Assembly (NCBI RefSeq): GCF_014904695.1 | Contig: NZ_JACXXN010000031.1 | Location: forward strand, 1 to 64,000 | From: Nostoc sp. MG11 | GTDB lineage: Bacteria > Cyanobacteriota > Cyanobacteriia > Cyanobacteriales > Nostocaceae | Reading direction: 5' to 3' | Length of the DNA: 64,000 nt | Program-made: the position numbers and the translations under genes | Shown: positions 9,104 through 18,358 of the stretch, piece after piece | Layout: every line of letters starts with the position of its first letter | How positions within the stretch are numbered: the first letter of the stretch is position 1 | The notes under the pieces: model-generated | Told to the model about the DNA's origin: nothing | The model's input: only the letters and a program-made list of their open reading frames with translations | The model's database searches: none

Positions 9104-9676
9104 TTAGCGGTGATGAAATTCCACCTCTTTCTCTAAAATTTTGATATCGTAGTTTCCAAAGAAATCGTGACCCAGTAGCCCGATGCCTGCTTTTGGAGCG
9201 ATCGCAACTCGAATATTATTAGCTATGGCTCCACCTACTGCAATAGATTTTACTTTCCCAGTTGAAAATTGTACTTGGCTACCATCAGCAATTTGAGCTT
9301 GCATCAAACCTGTAGATTCGAGTTTGAGCGTGCTTGCCATACCTTGAGTAATTAGAGTACCAGTCGCACCTGTATCTACAATCATCTCAAAGGATTGTTT
9401 GTCATTGAACGTGACATCAATTATGGGAGTTCCACCAAGACGGCGTTTAATCGGAATCCGAAAAACTTTATTGTCATTACTTGAGGGCGGGGTTATCGTT
9501 ACACCACCACAAAGGTTTGCCAATCCTACCGTTTTGCCAGAGGCGGTGATCATGAAACATGCTCCTGGATCTTCGGCTATTGCCGATTGGGGTAATGGCA
9601 AGAATATCAAAGTCGGCATTACAGCTATTAAAGCTATGTTAATGGTTTCAAGCCAACACTTCAAAGCATTTTTCAT
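9104..9676 (-). CDS. Exported retropepsin-like aspartic protease
   Basis: This 190-residue protein has an N-terminal signal sequence (about 1-34, ending PQSAIAED). It then has a single-domain clan AA aspartic protease: the active-site motif FEMIVDTGATGTLI lies near residue 100 and the second half has the hydrophobic GIGLLGHDFFGNYD loop. Bacterial members of this family are small and would work as homodimers, each subunit giving one Asp. A putative SH3-like N-terminal segment (CFMITASGKTVGLANLCGG) precedes the domain, as in other cyanobacterial members. The likely location is the periplasm. The substrate is unknown. Confidence 0.85.
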   Translation of the reverse strand: MKNALKCWLETINIALIAVMPTLIFLPLPQSAIAEDPGACFMITASGKTVGLANLCGGVTITPPSSNDNKVFRIPIKRRLGGTPIIDVTFNDKQSFEMIVDTGATGTLITQGMASTLKLESTGLMQAQIADGSQVQFSTGKVKSIAVGGAIANNIRVAIAPKAGIGLLGHDFFGNYDIKILEKEVEFHHR

Positions 9677-9959
9677 ATTATTTTAATTCTCTAAGGTCTT
9701 CTATAAATGTTGATAAATAATGTATTCTGTTTGGCTTGATAAGCCAATTATTCTTTAAAAATGCTCATTTTCTTTACTAACTTTGTATATTTAAAATAAG
9801 ACAAAATTGTATCTTAATAAATACATAGTACATATAAATACTAATATTACATTAAAGTTTAAGTAAAGACATGATAAAACTACTTAGACTACATCAAAAC
9901 ATGACATACTAAGAAGTTAGATAATGGAAATTTAAAGATGTAGCTAGACATTTGTTAGC

Positions 9960-10730
9960 TTACTCAAGGTTAGCTACTGCATGTATAGCAGTAGCGATCG
10001 CATTGTTAACGGCAATATCTTTCTTTGACAAAATCACATTTTCAGCAAAGGTGCGCTGAACAACTACACCGCAAACAGCAGCGGCAGCAAAATTATACAC
10101 ACCTGCCATCTTAAACAGCGTACCGCATTCCATTTCGTAATTCAAAACATTCAAACGCCGATATTCTTCTGTAATGCCATGCAGCGATCGCATTAAATTT
10201 GGATTCGCTGAATTGCTACGTTCTTGTCCTTCATAAAAAGTATCCACTGATGCCGTAATTCCTACATAATGCTCAATCTCTAGTTCTCGTGCTGCTTTAA
10301 TTAAGGCAACTGTGAGAAACGGCTCAGCTGCGGCTGGATACTCCACAGGTGCAATGTCATTTGCTGCACCTTGGCGACACAATGCCGCACTACTAATTAC
10401 AATGCTACCAACAGTTACATAAGGTTGAATTGCGCCACAAGTGCCAATACGAATAATTTGCCGGATTCCAACTTGTACTAATTCATTGACCACAATACTT
10501 AGCGAAGGCGCACCCATACCACTAGTAGCAGATAAGATACTGCGACCTGATAAGTTTCCCACATAACTATTGAGTCCCCGATTCTCCGACAATAAGCGCA
10601 CATCCTGCAAATAAGTTTGAGCAATTAAACACGCACGTTCAGGATCGCCAGATAATAAAGCAATCCTAGGAGCAGATGAACCTAAATCATCTTTTCTAAA
10701 GCCAATATGATATAAACTTTTATTATTCAT
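9960..10730 (-). CDS. Nucleoside phosphorylase (uridine phosphorylase type)
   Basis: This 256-residue protein has the fold of the PNP/UDP family: ALLSGDPERACLIA at about residue 24 (phosphate-binding loop), SGMGAPSLSIVVNELVQ near 70, IRIGTCGAIQ near 95, and the nucleoside-binding NYEMECGTLFKMAG near 200, with Glu and Met typical of uridine phosphorylases. It should cleave pyrimidine (or purine) nucleosides with phosphate in the cytoplasm for salvage. The length is normal and the start is ATG. It stands alone on the minus strand between long AT-rich spacers. Confidence 0.85.
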   Translation of the reverse strand: MNNKSLYHIGFRKDDLGSSAPRIALLSGDPERACLIAQTYLQDVRLLSENRGLNSYVGNLSGRSILSATSGMGAPSLSIVVNELVQVGIRQIIRIGTCGAIQPYVTVGSIVISSAALCRQGAANDIAPVEYPAAAEPFLTVALIKAARELEIEHYVGITASVDTFYEGQERSNSANPNLMRSLHGITEEYRRLNVLNYEMECGTLFKMAGVYNFAAAAVCGVVVQRTFAENVILSKKDIAVNNAIATAIHAVANLE

Positions 10731-11350
10731 AAGGTAAGAAAAATTACTTTAACTTTGTCTAGAAATATTTATTCACCATGTAATCAGTTTATTCATCAAA
10801 TAACTATGATTACATATTTATGACTACCGAAAAACGACAATTTTATAACAATAGTTATAATTTGGTATTAAATAGCAAAATAAGTATTTGTATCGGTAAC
10901 GTAAAAACTTTAACTTTCTCAATTATGTTTTCATTAAAAATTAGAGATTTATGTCTTAACAAACACTATAAAAACATAGAATAATAAATTAAACGCAATA
11001 TATTTAAACCAGTCATAAGACAGATGTAGTAAACTATAGTTAAACTTAAAGTATTGGATACAAAACAAAGGGCGTAACGAATTTAGGGTGCAACTGTAAC
11101 AATGATAGACATTGATGATTGCAGAGTGAGAGTTGTATTTCTTACTCTGTATTTACTTAGAGGTTTTGCTTTGTTGAATTATTTAAAGTAGTAGATAAAA
11201 ATATATTTTTCAACTTAAGATTGGGAACTAATTATAAATTACTAGTTCCCAAATCGTCATAATTACATTTTATCCGGCAGTTTAGAGTTGACAGCCATTA
11301 TCCAAAAGGTACAAAGACAGACTCAAGCACCGTTAAAAAGTTCAAAATTT
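10731..11350. other. Long AT-rich intergenic region
   Basis: These 620 bases lie upstream of the phosphorylase gene and downstream of the carotenoid protein gene, both on the minus strand. I see no convincing open frame, no HIP1 site and no repeat element except a hairpin at 11219-11255. The part next to 10731 must hold the phosphorylase promoter. The segment 11040-11160 has mixed composition but no recognisable RNA family. Confidence 0.4.
11219..11255 (-). terminator. Hairpin, possible terminator of the carotenoid protein gene
   Basis: GATTGGGAACTA at 11219-11230 pairs with TAGTTCCCAAATC at 11243-11255 around a 12-base loop, with one bulged base. It lies about 95 bases past the stop of the minus-strand gene at 11351. 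No clear U-run follows, so termination is plausible but not certain. Confidence 0.5.
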
Positions 11351-11842
11351 CTAAATTTCCGCACCTGCTTTAGATTCAGCACCCATTGGCGCAACATAAT
11401 CACGGAAAAGAGTAATTTGCTGTTCAAAAGGTATGACTTGAATTTTGCTAAATAATGCTTTCGCTTCTGAAGGAAGTTGATAATCGGAAGGAACAGGAAT
11501 GATAGTACCATTATCCATTCCTTGAGATAGTCGATACCAAAATAGCAGCTTGGTGGTATCACCCAAAGAGCCGTATTGACGAGAAAGTTGGGTATCTGCT
11601 TTATTAATTAAGTCACGTTGAAGTTGCAACTGTTCTTCGTGAGTTAATTCCTTAACTTGATTAAATAAACCTTCGGCAATTTCTGGGGAAGCAGTACTTG
11701 CACCAGGAGCAGCTGGTGTAATTGAGCTACCCATTTCTTTGTAAATGAACCAAAACAACGCGAGTTGTTGATCAACATCCAATTTTTGCCAAGCTTGAAC
11801 ATGTTCGCGAATAGTTGGATCGCCAGTTTGGGTGTATGTCAT
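11351..11842 (-). CDS. hcp: Helical carotenoid protein (OCP N-terminal-domain homologue)
   Basis: This 163-residue protein is an orange-carotenoid-protein N-terminal domain without the C-terminal sensor domain. Visible family features are the N-terminal VQAWQKLDVDQQLALFWFIY followed by KEMGSSITPAAPGA, the central GLFNQVKELTHEEQLQLQRD, and TKLLFWYRLSQGMDNGTIIP. These form the all-helical carotenoid pocket. Such stand-alone domains bind keto-carotenoids; some quench excited phycobilisomes and others quench singlet oxygen, and sequence alone does not say which. The start ATG at 11842 is preceded by GGAG seven bases upstream and matches the OCP start MTYT; a longer frame upstream is unlikely. It leads a region rich in stress genes. 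Confidence 0.9.
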   Translation of the reverse strand: MTYTQTGDPTIREHVQAWQKLDVDQQLALFWFIYKEMGSSITPAAPGASTASPEIAEGLFNQVKELTHEEQLQLQRDLINKADTQLSRQYGSLGDTTKLLFWYRLSQGMDNGTIIPVPSDYQLPSEAKALFSKIQVIPFEQQITLFRDYVAPMGAESKAGAEI

Positions 11843-12216
11843 TATCAACTCCGATTGCAATTAATATCTATTAGCAATAACAATATCAAATGTGTATTTG
11901 GCGTTTTACCTCACTGAAGATAGAGATGTATCTAAATCAAAGAGAGGAACAATTGAAAATAGAATATCAATCGAGCGGAGTGTAGTCCTGTATGGAAAAT
12001 ATTTGGAACTAGATAAATATAAAGTAATAATTATGTTATGCAGAGTAAAATAATGAGCTTTATTGTTCCTTTACCACAAAGCGATAACATCTGTAATTTC
12101 AGGTTACCAAACTTAGAAATCGGAGTTCCGAGATCAAAACTTGAAACTCCGAATGAAAACTTGAATTCTATTTTTTTCGCAACTTTCTCCAAGTAGCTGT
12201 AGGCGTTCAGGCTTTC
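11843..12216. other. Intergenic region upstream of the carotenoid protein gene
   Basis: These 374 bases contain no supported gene. The part next to 11842 must carry the promoter of the minus-strand carotenoid protein gene. Near 12120-12160 there is a short direct repeat-like pair (TCGGAGTTCCGAGATC and TTGAAACTCCGAATG) that could form a weak hairpin behind the DUF6335 gene. Confidence 0.35.
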
Positions 12217-12615
12217 TTACTCCCGCCGATTTTGGTAATCTTCGGAAGACATTGGATCTAATTCCCAGCGAGAATCGTCTCGTTCTTCTAAAATATTGTT
12301 GGTACGGAGAAATGCAGCATCATCCATTTCTAAACCGACTGCTGCTTCTATTTCCTCAGTTACATTTTGGTCGGGAGTGGGAGCAGTACCACCAACAGCT
12401 TCATCCCCTACTGCATCTGCATCTTGCCAATAAGCATCAACATCACCGCCAGTAAGTTCAGGACTGGTCTCTGTATACTCACGTCTTTCCTCCCGTTGCG
12501 ATCGCCCACCAATATTGTACCCCGGCAAGTCTTTCACACCAGTACCGTAGGACTCAGTAATTTCCTGCGGCAAATCATTGGTTTCAATTTCGTCATTATG
12601 ATTTTTTTCTGCCAT
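12217..12615 (-). CDS. DUF6335 family protein
   Basis: This 132-residue acidic, soluble protein matches the cyanobacterial DUF6335 family: DLPQEITESYGTGVKDLPGY near the N-terminus, SPELTGGDVDAYWQDADAVG in the middle, and ELDPMSSEDYQNRRE at the end. It has no membrane segment or signal peptide and is probably largely unstructured. Function is unknown; relatives are found near stress-response genes, as here. I chose ATG at 12615 (MAEKNHND); an upstream GTG (12642) or ATG (12636) in frame would add a basic stretch not typical of the family. Confidence 0.8.
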   Translation of the reverse strand: MAEKNHNDEIETNDLPQEITESYGTGVKDLPGYNIGGRSQREERREYTETSPELTGGDVDAYWQDADAVGDEAVGGTAPTPDQNVTEEIEAAVGLEMDDAAFLRTNNILEERDDSRWELDPMSSEDYQNRRE

Positions 12616-12976
12616 GATACTAGCCTTTTTCTGCATCCTCACAATAACGTTTTCCTGCCAGCAGGTTGTCCTACCGAAGATGTATAGCTTTAGAAATAAA
12701 ATAATCTATCCCCTTAGTACGAAGCTAAGTAAGTAGTTACAGCCTAAGATTGTAACCATGAATTCACAAATCAAGTAACTTGTACTTGTCATAGTTGAAG
12801 TTTTTAGTTGTGAGTTAGAAGTTCTTAACTTTAATGCCCAACATAGATTTCTAAATCATGACTTTTTTATCCAGCAACAATCAATAAATTTAGCTAAGTT
12901 TCTTTTTACTTATGGCTTTAACTACCTGAATGCTAAACAACAAAGATTAATATTTAGTTAGAAGTGGAGGTAGAAA
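12616..12976. other. Divergent promoter region
   Basis: These 361 bases separate the minus-strand DUF6335 gene from the plus-strand DUF2267 gene and must hold both promoters. The sequence is AT-rich, without a repeat element or HIP1 site. A Shine-Dalgarno GGAGG at 12966-12970 belongs to the DUF2267 gene. Confidence 0.45.
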
Positions 12977-13375
12977 GTGGAATACAACGAGTTTATTACA
13001 CACGTACAAAGCCTTGCTCAATCAGATTCTCGTGAAGAGGCAGAACGTTCTACCCGTGCCACACTGGAAACCGTTAAAGAACGTATTCCTGTTGATAAAG
13101 CACAAGACTTAGCTACCCAATTACCTCAAGAATTAGGCAAGTATCTACAAGGGAAAGAGGAAGAATCAAACAAATCATTTAATTTGCAAGAGTTTATTGC
13201 CCGTGCGAGCCAAAGAGAAAATATAGAACCGACTACCGCTGCGATTCATGTCCGTGCTGTGTTTGCTGTATTGCAAAATGCTGTCAAACCGGAAATATTT
13301 GCCGCATTCCACGCCAATTTTTCTCACGATTACGAAGAATTGTTTGCTACACCAACAAGCGAAGCATCTGCATAA
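12977..13375 (+). CDS. DUF2267 domain protein
   Basis: This 132-residue protein fits DUF2267 over its full length: MEYNEFITHVQSLAQ, then the basic-acidic SREEAERSTRATLETVKERI, the DLATQLPQELGKYL segment, and the second repeat-like half HVRAVFAVLQNAV with a C-terminal FSHDYEELF. The domain is a helical bundle, cytoplasmic, of unknown biochemical role, common beside stress genes. The start is GTG at 12977, supported by GGAGG seven bases upstream. It sits 130 bases before the PfpI fusion gene and may share its regulation. Confidence 0.85.
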   Translation: MEYNEFITHVQSLAQSDSREEAERSTRATLETVKERIPVDKAQDLATQLPQELGKYLQGKEEESNKSFNLQEFIARASQRENIEPTTAAIHVRAVFAVLQNAVKPEIFAAFHANFSHDYEELFATPTSEASA

Positions 13376-13505
13376 TAAACAATAAATAACTTAAAATTTC
13401 CAACTTCAAGTACTGCAAGCCAAAGAAAACATAACAGGCTGCTTAATTGACCTAGTTGTTGAATATTTTAGCTAGTTGAAACCCAGGAATAAACAGGTAA
13501 TACCA

Positions 13506-14600
13506 ATGACTCAGCAAAATCATTCTAGTAAGCAAAAAGTTGCTATCCTCATTGAAAACGATGTAGAAGATGCAGAATTTACAGTTCCTTTTAATGGGCT
13601 GAAACAAGCGGGGATAGAGGTTGTTGTCCTCGGTGGGCGCATGAATGAAAAATATAAAGGTAAACGCGGTAAACTTAACATGCAGCCCGATGGCACAACA
13701 ACAGAAGCGATCGCAGCAGAATTCGATGCAGTAATAATTCCTGGTGGAATGGCCCCCGACAAAATGCGACGGAATCCCAACACAGTCCGCTTTGTCCAAG
13801 AGGCGATGCAGCAAGGAAAACTGGTAGCTGCGGTTTGCCACGGGCCACAACTTTTGATTGAAGGCGATTTACTCAAAGGTAAGCAAGCCACTGGTTTCAG
13901 TGCTATCCGCAAGGACATTATCAATGCAGGTGCAAATTACATAGATGAGCCGCTAGTAATTGACAGCAATTTGATTACCTCACGTGAACCCGGAGACTTA
14001 CCAATTTTCACCACAGCTATTTTGAGTCGCTTGGGTTACGGTGGCAAAGATGCCGCACTACCAAGTGAGCAAGATACAAGCGCCGAATGGTGGAAACTAG
14101 CTGATGCTTGGGGTGGCTCAACCAAAGGTGATATCGCCAGAGGTTTAAATACTGCTCTTGCTGGTGAGCGTTATTCGTTAGAAGCTTTGGAAAAATACGC
14201 TGAAAAAGAATCAGATGCAGAAGTGCGATCGCTCTTTCAAGAGATAATTACTAATAAACAGCGTCACATTGAAAACCTGGAAACTTATCTTCACAAACTA
14301 GGCGAGAAACCCTCTTTAACCGCAAACATCGCCAATCAATACGCCAAAGTAAAAACTGCCTTAACAGGTAGTGATGACATATATCAGTTACGTTCCGCTT
14401 TAGGAGATGTACAAACTGGTATTGGCGATATTGGCAACTTGTGTGCAACATACACTGATCCAGTAGCAACTGCTATTTTCAAACAAATTTACAACGATTT
14501 GAGAAAATACGAACAGCAATTGATAAAGTTGTATCAGGTGCGGATAAGTACTCAGGCTAATCCTCCTCAGCCAACTACTGGTGCTGCTATGTCAATGTAA
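13506..14600 (+). CDS. DJ-1/PfpI protein fused to a ferritin-like domain
   Basis: The first 190 residues are a DJ-1/PfpI domain: KVAILIENDVEDAEF at 11-25, FDAVIIPGGMAPDKMR at 73-88, and the nucleophile elbow AAVCHGPQ with Cys111-His112. Such domains act as amidases or glyoxalase/deglycase-type stress proteins. Residues about 215-350 form a second, helical domain (TALAGERYSLEALEKYAEK, ITNKQRHIENLETYLHKLG) of the DUF2383/ferritin-like type with Glu and His that could bind metal. I start at ATG 13506 (MTQQNHSS), since the upstream in-frame TTG adds residues without similarity. The fusion suggests handling of carbonyl or oxidative damage linked to metal or stress signals; this is inference. Confidence 0.85.
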   Translation: MTQQNHSSKQKVAILIENDVEDAEFTVPFNGLKQAGIEVVVLGGRMNEKYKGKRGKLNMQPDGTTTEAIAAEFDAVIIPGGMAPDKMRRNPNTVRFVQEAMQQGKLVAAVCHGPQLLIEGDLLKGKQATGFSAIRKDIINAGANYIDEPLVIDSNLITSREPGDLPIFTTAILSRLGYGGKDAALPSEQDTSAEWWKLADAWGGSTKGDIARGLNTALAGERYSLEALEKYAEKESDAEVRSLFQEIITNKQRHIENLETYLHKLGEKPSLTANIANQYAKVKTALTGSDDIYQLRSALGDVQTGIGDIGNLCATYTDPVATAIFKQIYNDLRKYEQQLIKLYQVRISTQANPPQPTTGAAMSM

Positions 14601-14612
14601 GAAGTCTTGAAG

Positions 14613-14922
14613 AGGCGTTGCACAACCAGAGATGAAATTAATGTATTGAGATTTAAACTCAACTTTAGTCCCAGAGCTTACATAAAAGCCAGATTGATTG
14701 CATAACTGGGATCTAAGGAAGTGTTAGTACTCTTGTACTGAAAAAATTTAGTTCAAAACTCCTCATCCTCTCTGCGCCTCTGCGCGACGCCAGTTGCTAT
14801 AACGCGGCGGTACTTTCCACCCTTCGGAAATGCTTTCAGCGAACAAGTCGGCGAAGCCGCCCAACGCACCGTTTTCTCTGCGTGATATAAATCATCATTC
14901 AAACTATGCATACATGGCGTCT
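14613..14922. repeat. Repeat element, AGGCGTTGCAC-end family, copy 1
   Basis: The left end AGGCGTTGCACAACCAGAG is followed by ATGAAATTAATGTATTGAG. This matches the reverse complement of the right end of the element at 41434-41744. The inner part contains CTCCTCATCCTCTCTGCGCC and ends with TCTCTGCGTGATATAAATC and ACTATGCATAC, again matching the other copy. The middle carries different GC-rich modules. It has no coding capacity and is probably a small non-autonomous element. It lies between the PfpI fusion gene and the SRPBCC gene; the right boundary is approximate. Confidence 0.65.
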
Positions 14923-14984
14923 CTACCGCTTGCATAAGAAGCAAAAGCGCAGAAACAAAAAAGAATTGATTGGGAGATAAAAAA

Positions 14985-15683
14985 GTGACTTCAACATCTG
15001 GAGATAAACCGAATATCAGTCAAAGTGAAGCTAGTGAAACTGAGCGCTGGGCATCTCTTATAGGCGGCGGGGCGCTGGTGCTAATGGGTTTAAGACAAGG
15101 CTCTTTGCGCGGAGCACTGACAGCTTTAGCTGGTGGCGGTTTGATTTATCAAGGTGCAACAAAACAAAGCACAATCCAGCAGGCGCAAGAAGCAATGGGA
15201 GTAAACCAACCTATCAAAGTTGAAAAGACAGTAACAATCAATAAACCAGCAGATGAACTGTACCGCTTTTGGCACAACTTTGAGAATCTGCCCACATTTA
15301 TGAAGCATCTCAAATCTGTGAAAGTTTATAACGAAAAACGTTCACACTGGATTGCCAACGCACCCTTGGGTAACAGCGTGGAATGGGATGCAGACATTTT
15401 AGAAGACCGGGAAAATGAATTCATTTCTTGGGCTTCTGTAGAAGGTGCAGATGTCGATAATTCTGGTTTTGTTCGCTTCCAAAAAGCATCAAGCAATCGC
15501 GGCACGGAAGTCAAGGTTGTCTTAGAATATAACCCACCCGGCGGAGCGTTAGCATCTGTTGTCGCTAAACTTTTTGGTGAAGAACCAGAACAGCAGATTG
15601 GTGATGAATTACGCCGCTTCAAAATGCTAATGGAAGCAGGCGAAATCGCTACTACTGAAGGACAACCCTCTGGACATAAATAG
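14985..15683 (+). CDS. SRPBCC (START-like) protein with glycine-rich membrane segment
   Basis: This 232-residue protein has two parts. Residues about 20-65 are a hydrophobic, glycine-rich DUF2892-like segment (WASLIGGGALVLMGLRQGSL, ALTALAGGGLIYQG). Residues 80-215 form an SRPBCC/polyketide-cyclase-like domain (VEKTVTINKPADELYRFWHN, ENLPTFMKHLKSV, the WDADILEDRENEFISW strand and a C-terminal helix EQQIGDELRRFKMLME). These helix-grip domains bind hydrophobic ligands. I chose GTG at 14985, seven bases after GGGAG, over the TTG at 14970. The gene is part of the stress block; the ligand is unknown. Confidence 0.85.
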   Translation: MTSTSGDKPNISQSEASETERWASLIGGGALVLMGLRQGSLRGALTALAGGGLIYQGATKQSTIQQAQEAMGVNQPIKVEKTVTINKPADELYRFWHNFENLPTFMKHLKSVKVYNEKRSHWIANAPLGNSVEWDADILEDRENEFISWASVEGADVDNSGFVRFQKASSNRGTEVKVVLEYNPPGGALASVVAKLFGEEPEQQIGDELRRFKMLMEAGEIATTEGQPSGHK

Positions 15684-15857
15684 TTATTTGTCCTTCGTCC
15701 TTTGTCATTTGGATAAAGCGAATGACAAATTTAGATTTTTCAACATAGAAAAACAGCCGCATCAAAGTTGTGTTGACACGAAATGGCTAAGAGGTTAGTT
15801 GTGAGCATTTACTACTAACTAATTACCAGGGTACAGATGATAAATTGGAGAGTTTTA

Positions 15858-16232
15858 ATGAACCAAGCAACTTCTTTTCTAAAAAACTTACGTCAAATTC
15901 TGACAGTTTTTCTTGTAGTAATTTCATTTTTTGCGATTCAAGCTTTTGGCTATAGTTCTACACTACAAGCACATGCTGGTAACACTGTGACAACTCCAGA
16001 AGGTACTTATTATAAAGGAGTACCTGACAGTGATGTAAACGACCTTACCAACAAAGCAAATCGGTCGGCTGACAGAACTGGACAAAATGCAAAAAGCGCT
16101 GTTGATAATATCCGAGAAAAGCTCAATCTTGATGAGCCACTGCCTCGAAGCACCAAAAACTTTTTGCAGTCAACTAAAGAAAAAGTAGAAGATACTGTTA
16201 AGCCAATGACTAGAAATAATGAGGGATATTAA
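15858..16232 (+). CDS. Small exported protein of unknown function
   Basis: This 124-residue protein has an N-terminal signal sequence or anchor (ILTVFLVVISFFAIQAFGYS, cleavage likely near QAHA). The mature part is hydrophilic, of low complexity, with TTPEGTYYKGVPDS and repeated helical, Asn- and Lys-rich segments (NRSADRTGQNAKSAVDNIRE). It may resemble apolipoprotein- or LEA-like helical repeats, but I cannot assign a family. The ATG at 15858 is chosen because GGAG precedes it by eight bases; an in-frame ATG at 15837 lacks such a site. The setting suggests a stress-related periplasmic protein. Confidence 0.75.
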   Translation: MNQATSFLKNLRQILTVFLVVISFFAIQAFGYSSTLQAHAGNTVTTPEGTYYKGVPDSDVNDLTNKANRSADRTGQNAKSAVDNIREKLNLDEPLPRSTKNFLQSTKEKVEDTVKPMTRNNEGY

Positions 16233-16505
16233 CAAGAGAAACAATCCCACATACTAAGGATGGAGTAATAGGGGAGTCTGTTGAATATTCAAGGTTGAGC
16301 ATAACTCTTGACTATTCTTGACTCCTCCTTCCTTCATAATTGACCGAAAATTTAATTACGAATTACTGTCTTCTCTACGAGACGCTCCGCGAAGCGCTCA
16401 GACTTCATCTATTTGAGTAGCTTGCTTCTCGCGCCTTGGCGAGTATTACGTTAGCGCAGCGGGACGTAGCCCATTACGAATTAACGTGATTAAGGACTAA
16501 TAATC
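16233..16505. repeat. Intergenic cluster of small dispersed repeats
   Basis: From about 16360 to 16490 there are nested short palindromes: GAGACGCTCCGCGAAGCGCT at about 16379, CTTCTCGCGCCTTGGCGAG at about 16425, and GTTAGCGCAGCGGGACGTAG at about 16450. The block is flanked by ATTACGAATTA-type heptamer repeats on both sides. Such GC-rich modules are typical of Nostoc intergenic DNA. They lie directly upstream of the alcohol dehydrogenase gene. Confidence 0.55.
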
Positions 16506-17675
16506 ATGAAAGCAGTTTGCTGGCATGGATCGAACGATGTGCGGGTTGAAACAGTTCCAGATCCAAAAATTATTAACCCGCGCGACGCCATTATCAAAAT
16601 TACTTCCACAGCAATTTGTGGCTCAGATTTGCATATTTATAACGGCTATATCCCCACAATGGAGAAGGGCGATATTCTTGGCCATGAATTCATGGGGGAA
16701 GTTGTCGAACTTGGGAGTGCAGTCAAAAATGTTAAGGTAGGCGATCGCGTCGTTGTTCCCTTTACAATATCCTGTGGCAATTGCTTTTTCTGCAATCGGG
16801 ATTTATGGTCACTCTGTGATAACTCAAACCCCAATGCTTGGCTAGTAGAAAAGCAAATGGGCTATTCACCATCAGGTCTATTTGGCTACTCTCACTTATT
16901 CGGCGGTTACGCCGGGGGTCAAGCAGAGTATGCACGAGTACCTTTTGCTGATGTAGGCTTGTTCAAAATTCCTGATGATTTAACGGATGAGCAAGTACTA
17001 TTTTTAACCGATATTTTCCCAACCGGCTATATGGCAGCCGAGAACTGCAACATCCAACCCGGTGATATTGTCGCAGTTTGGGGCTGCGGCCCAGTCGGAC
17101 AATTCGCTATCAAAAGTGCATATATGCTGGGTGCAGAACGCGTTATTGCTTTTGACCGCGTTCCCGAACGCTTGCAAATGGCTAAAGAATACGGCAAAGC
17201 CGAAGTCCTCAACTACGAAGAAGTAGATGTTGGCGAAGCATTAAAAGAAATGACCGGCGGTCGTGGCCCTGATGCGTGCATTGATGCAGTAGGAATGGAG
17301 GCACACGGCACAGATTTTATGGCATTGTACGACCAAGTAAAACAAGCAGTACGTCTAGAAACAGACCGCCCCACGGCATTACGACAAGTAATTGTATCTT
17401 GTAGGAAAGGTGGTCACGTATCAATTCCAGGTGTATATGGTGGTTTTGTAGACAAAGTGCCAATGGGTGCAGCGATGAACAAGGGATTAACCATGAAAAT
17501 GGGACAAACTCACGTCCACAAATATTTACGACCCTTGCTAGAACACATCCAAAATGGTGAAATCGATCCAACTTTCATCATCACTCACAGATTACCTCTA
17601 GAACAAGCACCCCACGGCTACGAAATTTTTAAGGAGAAAAAAGATAACTGCATCAAAGTTGTACTCAAACCTTAA
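16506..17675 (+). CDS. Zinc-dependent alcohol/formaldehyde dehydrogenase-like protein
   Basis: This 389-residue protein is a medium-chain zinc dehydrogenase of the glutathione-independent formaldehyde dehydrogenase type. The catalytic zinc ligands are Cys38 (AICGSDLH) and His60 (GHEFMGE). The structural zinc cluster is Cys90, Cys93, Cys96 and Cys104 ([15 protein letters not shown]). The Rossmann motif [13 protein letters not shown] follows near residue 190, and a longer insertion near 265-290 ([16 protein letters not shown]) is typical of this subgroup. It should oxidise an alcohol or aldehyde with NAD. The start is ATG and the length is normal. In this context it may detoxify aldehydes formed under stress. 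Confidence 0.88.
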   Translation: MKAVCWHGSNDVRVETVPDPKIINPRDAIIKITSTAICGSDLHIYNGYIPTMEKGDILGHEFMGEVVELGSAVKNVKVGDRVVVPFTISCGNCFFCNRDLWSLCDNSNPNAWLVEKQMGYSPSGLFGYSHLFGGYAGGQAEYARVPFADVGLFKIPDDLTDEQVLFLTDIFPTGYMAAENCNIQPGDIVAVWGCGPVGQFAIKSAYMLGAERVIAFDRVPERLQMAKEYGKAEVLNYEEVDVGEALKEMTGGRGPDACIDAVGMEAHGTDFMALYDQVKQAVRLETDRPTALRQVIVSCRKGGHVSIPGVYGGFVDKVPMGAAMNKGLTMKMGQTHVHKYLRPLLEHIQNGEIDPTFIITHRLPLEQAPHGYEIFKEKKDNCIKVVLKP

Positions 17676-17821
17676 AGTCATTTCCAAAGTTTTGTTCTGA
17701 CACTGAACTTTTGTTCGCCCTTGGCTTAAACTTTTCGCTTCGCTCAGACTTCTGTATTTGTCATTTGTCTAAAACAGATAACAAATGACTAATGACGAAT
17801 GACAAATGACTAACAACAAAT

Positions 17822-18358
17822 ATGTTTGACTCTCTAAAATCAGAGCTTACCCGCCGGAATCTTTTGTACAAAGCAGGTTTTGGATTAATTGCAGTCAGCA
17901 CTTTTGGTGCAGTAGGAACAATTTTCAAACCTACCCGTAGCTTAGCCCAAGCAGAGCCAGCACCTACCAAAGAACCATCTCTGCCTCCCGAAAAAAAGTT
18001 AGGATGGGCGGTTGTTGGTTTGGGAAAGTTTGCCACAGATACCAAGTGCCTCCAAGTTTTCGGCTCTGATGCAGTTTTAGAGTTAGATCCAGCGACCGAC
18101 TAATACCAACATCGGCTGATAATCAAGCGAAAGAATAGTAACGAAGAACAGAATATTCAGGAAAAAAATCAATTCGCCCTAGAGATGGATCATTTATCCG
18201 AGTCCATCATGGCAAACAAACAGCCTAAAACTCCTGGCGAGGAAAGTTTACAAGATGTCAGGCTGATGCAGCTAATTTACGAAGCAGCTCCACTGGCAGA
18301 ACAATCAAAGTTTAGCCAACTCAATCCCCAAGTTAAAAAGGTAAAAAATTATGTCTGA
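17822..18358 (+). pseudogene. Tat-exported Gfo/Idh/MocA oxidoreductase, deleted and interrupted
   Basis: The first 60 codons encode a Tat-type signal (RRNLLYKAGFGLIAVSTFG) and the start of a Rossmann domain (KLGWAVVGLGKFAT), as in glucose-fructose oxidoreductase-like proteins. The frame then jumps to the C-terminal end of the same family (NQFALEMDHLSESIMANKQ, PGEESLQDVRLMQLIYEAA) without the substrate domain. A single in-frame TAA stands at 18101-18103, and the frame otherwise stays open to the TGA at 18356-18358. So an in-frame deletion of roughly two thirds of the gene and a nonsense codon have destroyed it. The 3' end overlaps the first bases of the cupin gene, showing the two were once translationally coupled. 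Confidence 0.85.
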
